Assembly: GCA_020428895.1 (NCBI GenBank)
Contig: JAGQLZ010000011.1
Coordinates: 1-5,065, forward strand
Length of the DNA: 5,065 bases
Reading direction: 5' to 3'
Source: Candidatus Kaiserbacteria bacterium
Lineage (GTDB): Bacteria > Patescibacteriota > Minisyncoccia > Phycocordibacterales > UBA918
The translations under genes were made by a program, and so were the position numbers. The notes beneath the pieces were generated by a model, which did no database searches, was not told where the DNA came from, and saw nothing but the letters and a program-made list of their open reading frames with translations. This document shows positions 4,954 through 5,065 of this stretch, piece by piece; within the stretch, counting starts at the first letter, position 1; each line of letters begins with the position of its first letter.

Positions 4954-5065
4954 AAGTTGGCGCCTACCTACTCTCCCTCTAAAAGAAGTACCATCGGTGG
5001 TAGTGGGCTTAACTTCCGTGTTCGGAATGAGAACGGGTGTACCCCCACCCCCAAAGCACCAACTT
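4954..5065 (-). rRNA. rrf: 5S ribosomal RNA
   Basis: Read on the minus strand, the gene carries the conserved 5S core ATTCCGAACACGGAAGTTAA (loop C and helix III), followed by GCCC, CGATGGTACTTC and GAGAGTAGGTAGG. The ends AAGTTGGTGC (5065-5056) and GCGCCAACTT (4963-4954) pair as a 10-bp helix I with one G-U, which defines both ends. The length is about 112 nt, at the short end for bacteria. The 5' end coincides with the window edge and could extend a base or so. It is the structural RNA of the large subunit, and is probably the last gene of an rRNA operon lying to the right and transcribed leftward. No clear intrinsic terminator follows; bases 4902-4953 contain only a T6 run (minus strand) without a good stem. 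Confidence 0.95.

Noticed and set aside
1..5065. CRISPR array, tRNA genes or transposase genes
   Set aside because: No regularly spaced repeats, no tRNA cloverleaf with a T-loop signature, and no transposase-like reading frame were found on either strand.

Overview
The window looks like a piece of an AT-rich bacterial genome, most plausibly from the Candidate Phyla Radiation (Patescibacteria, Parcubacteria-like). This is inferred from the compact packing, a membrane-anchored VWA protein carrying the DGxxN..E..DCGGxC cysteine motif I associate with that group, apparently leaderless starts without Shine-Dalgarno sequences, and a short (about 112 nt) 5S rRNA. The standard bacterial code fits: Trp is TGG, and TGA stops the orphan gene. 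No search could be run, so the lineage is a guess from style.

Layout. Bases 1-1121 (+) hold a GT4-family glycosyltransferase whose start lies just off the left edge. Its stop overlaps by 4 bp the stop of a convergent rodA gene (1118-2233, -), a SEDS peptidoglycan polymerase. Upstream of rodA on the same strand is a surface VWA-domain protein (2280-3656, -). Both minus-strand genes carry the same 10-mer, ATACAATAGT, exactly 5 nt before ATG. This suggests a -10 box placed for leaderless transcription of each gene.

Bases 3657-3991 form a 335-nt gap without a convincing protein gene, but it is full of signals. A divergent promoter pair sits at 3881-3946. The leftward promoter (TTGACA-N17-GATAAT) would make a structured RNA of about 195 nt ending in a GC-rich hairpin just before the VWA gene. 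This is either a small RNA or a 5' leader. The rightward promoter (TTGACT-N16-TATTAT, extended -10) drives an orphan 212-residue acidic, His/Trp-rich protein (3992-4630, +), which has a strong ribosome binding site and a textbook intrinsic terminator. This gene and the RNA region are clearly richer in G+C than the left half, so the segment may be acquired.

The right end holds a 5S rRNA gene on the minus strand (4954-5065), presumably the tail of an rRNA operon lying to the right. Next to it is a broken second 5S copy (4749-4901) that lacks its 5' third and is split by an 81-nt insert.

Functionally, the left half concerns the cell envelope (glycan synthesis, wall elongation, surface protein). 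The right half is an rRNA-adjacent spot carrying an orphan gene and a candidate RNA. The points most worth following are the candidate RNA, the 19-bp perfect palindrome inside the glycosyltransferase gene, the interrupted 5S copy and the orphan gene.
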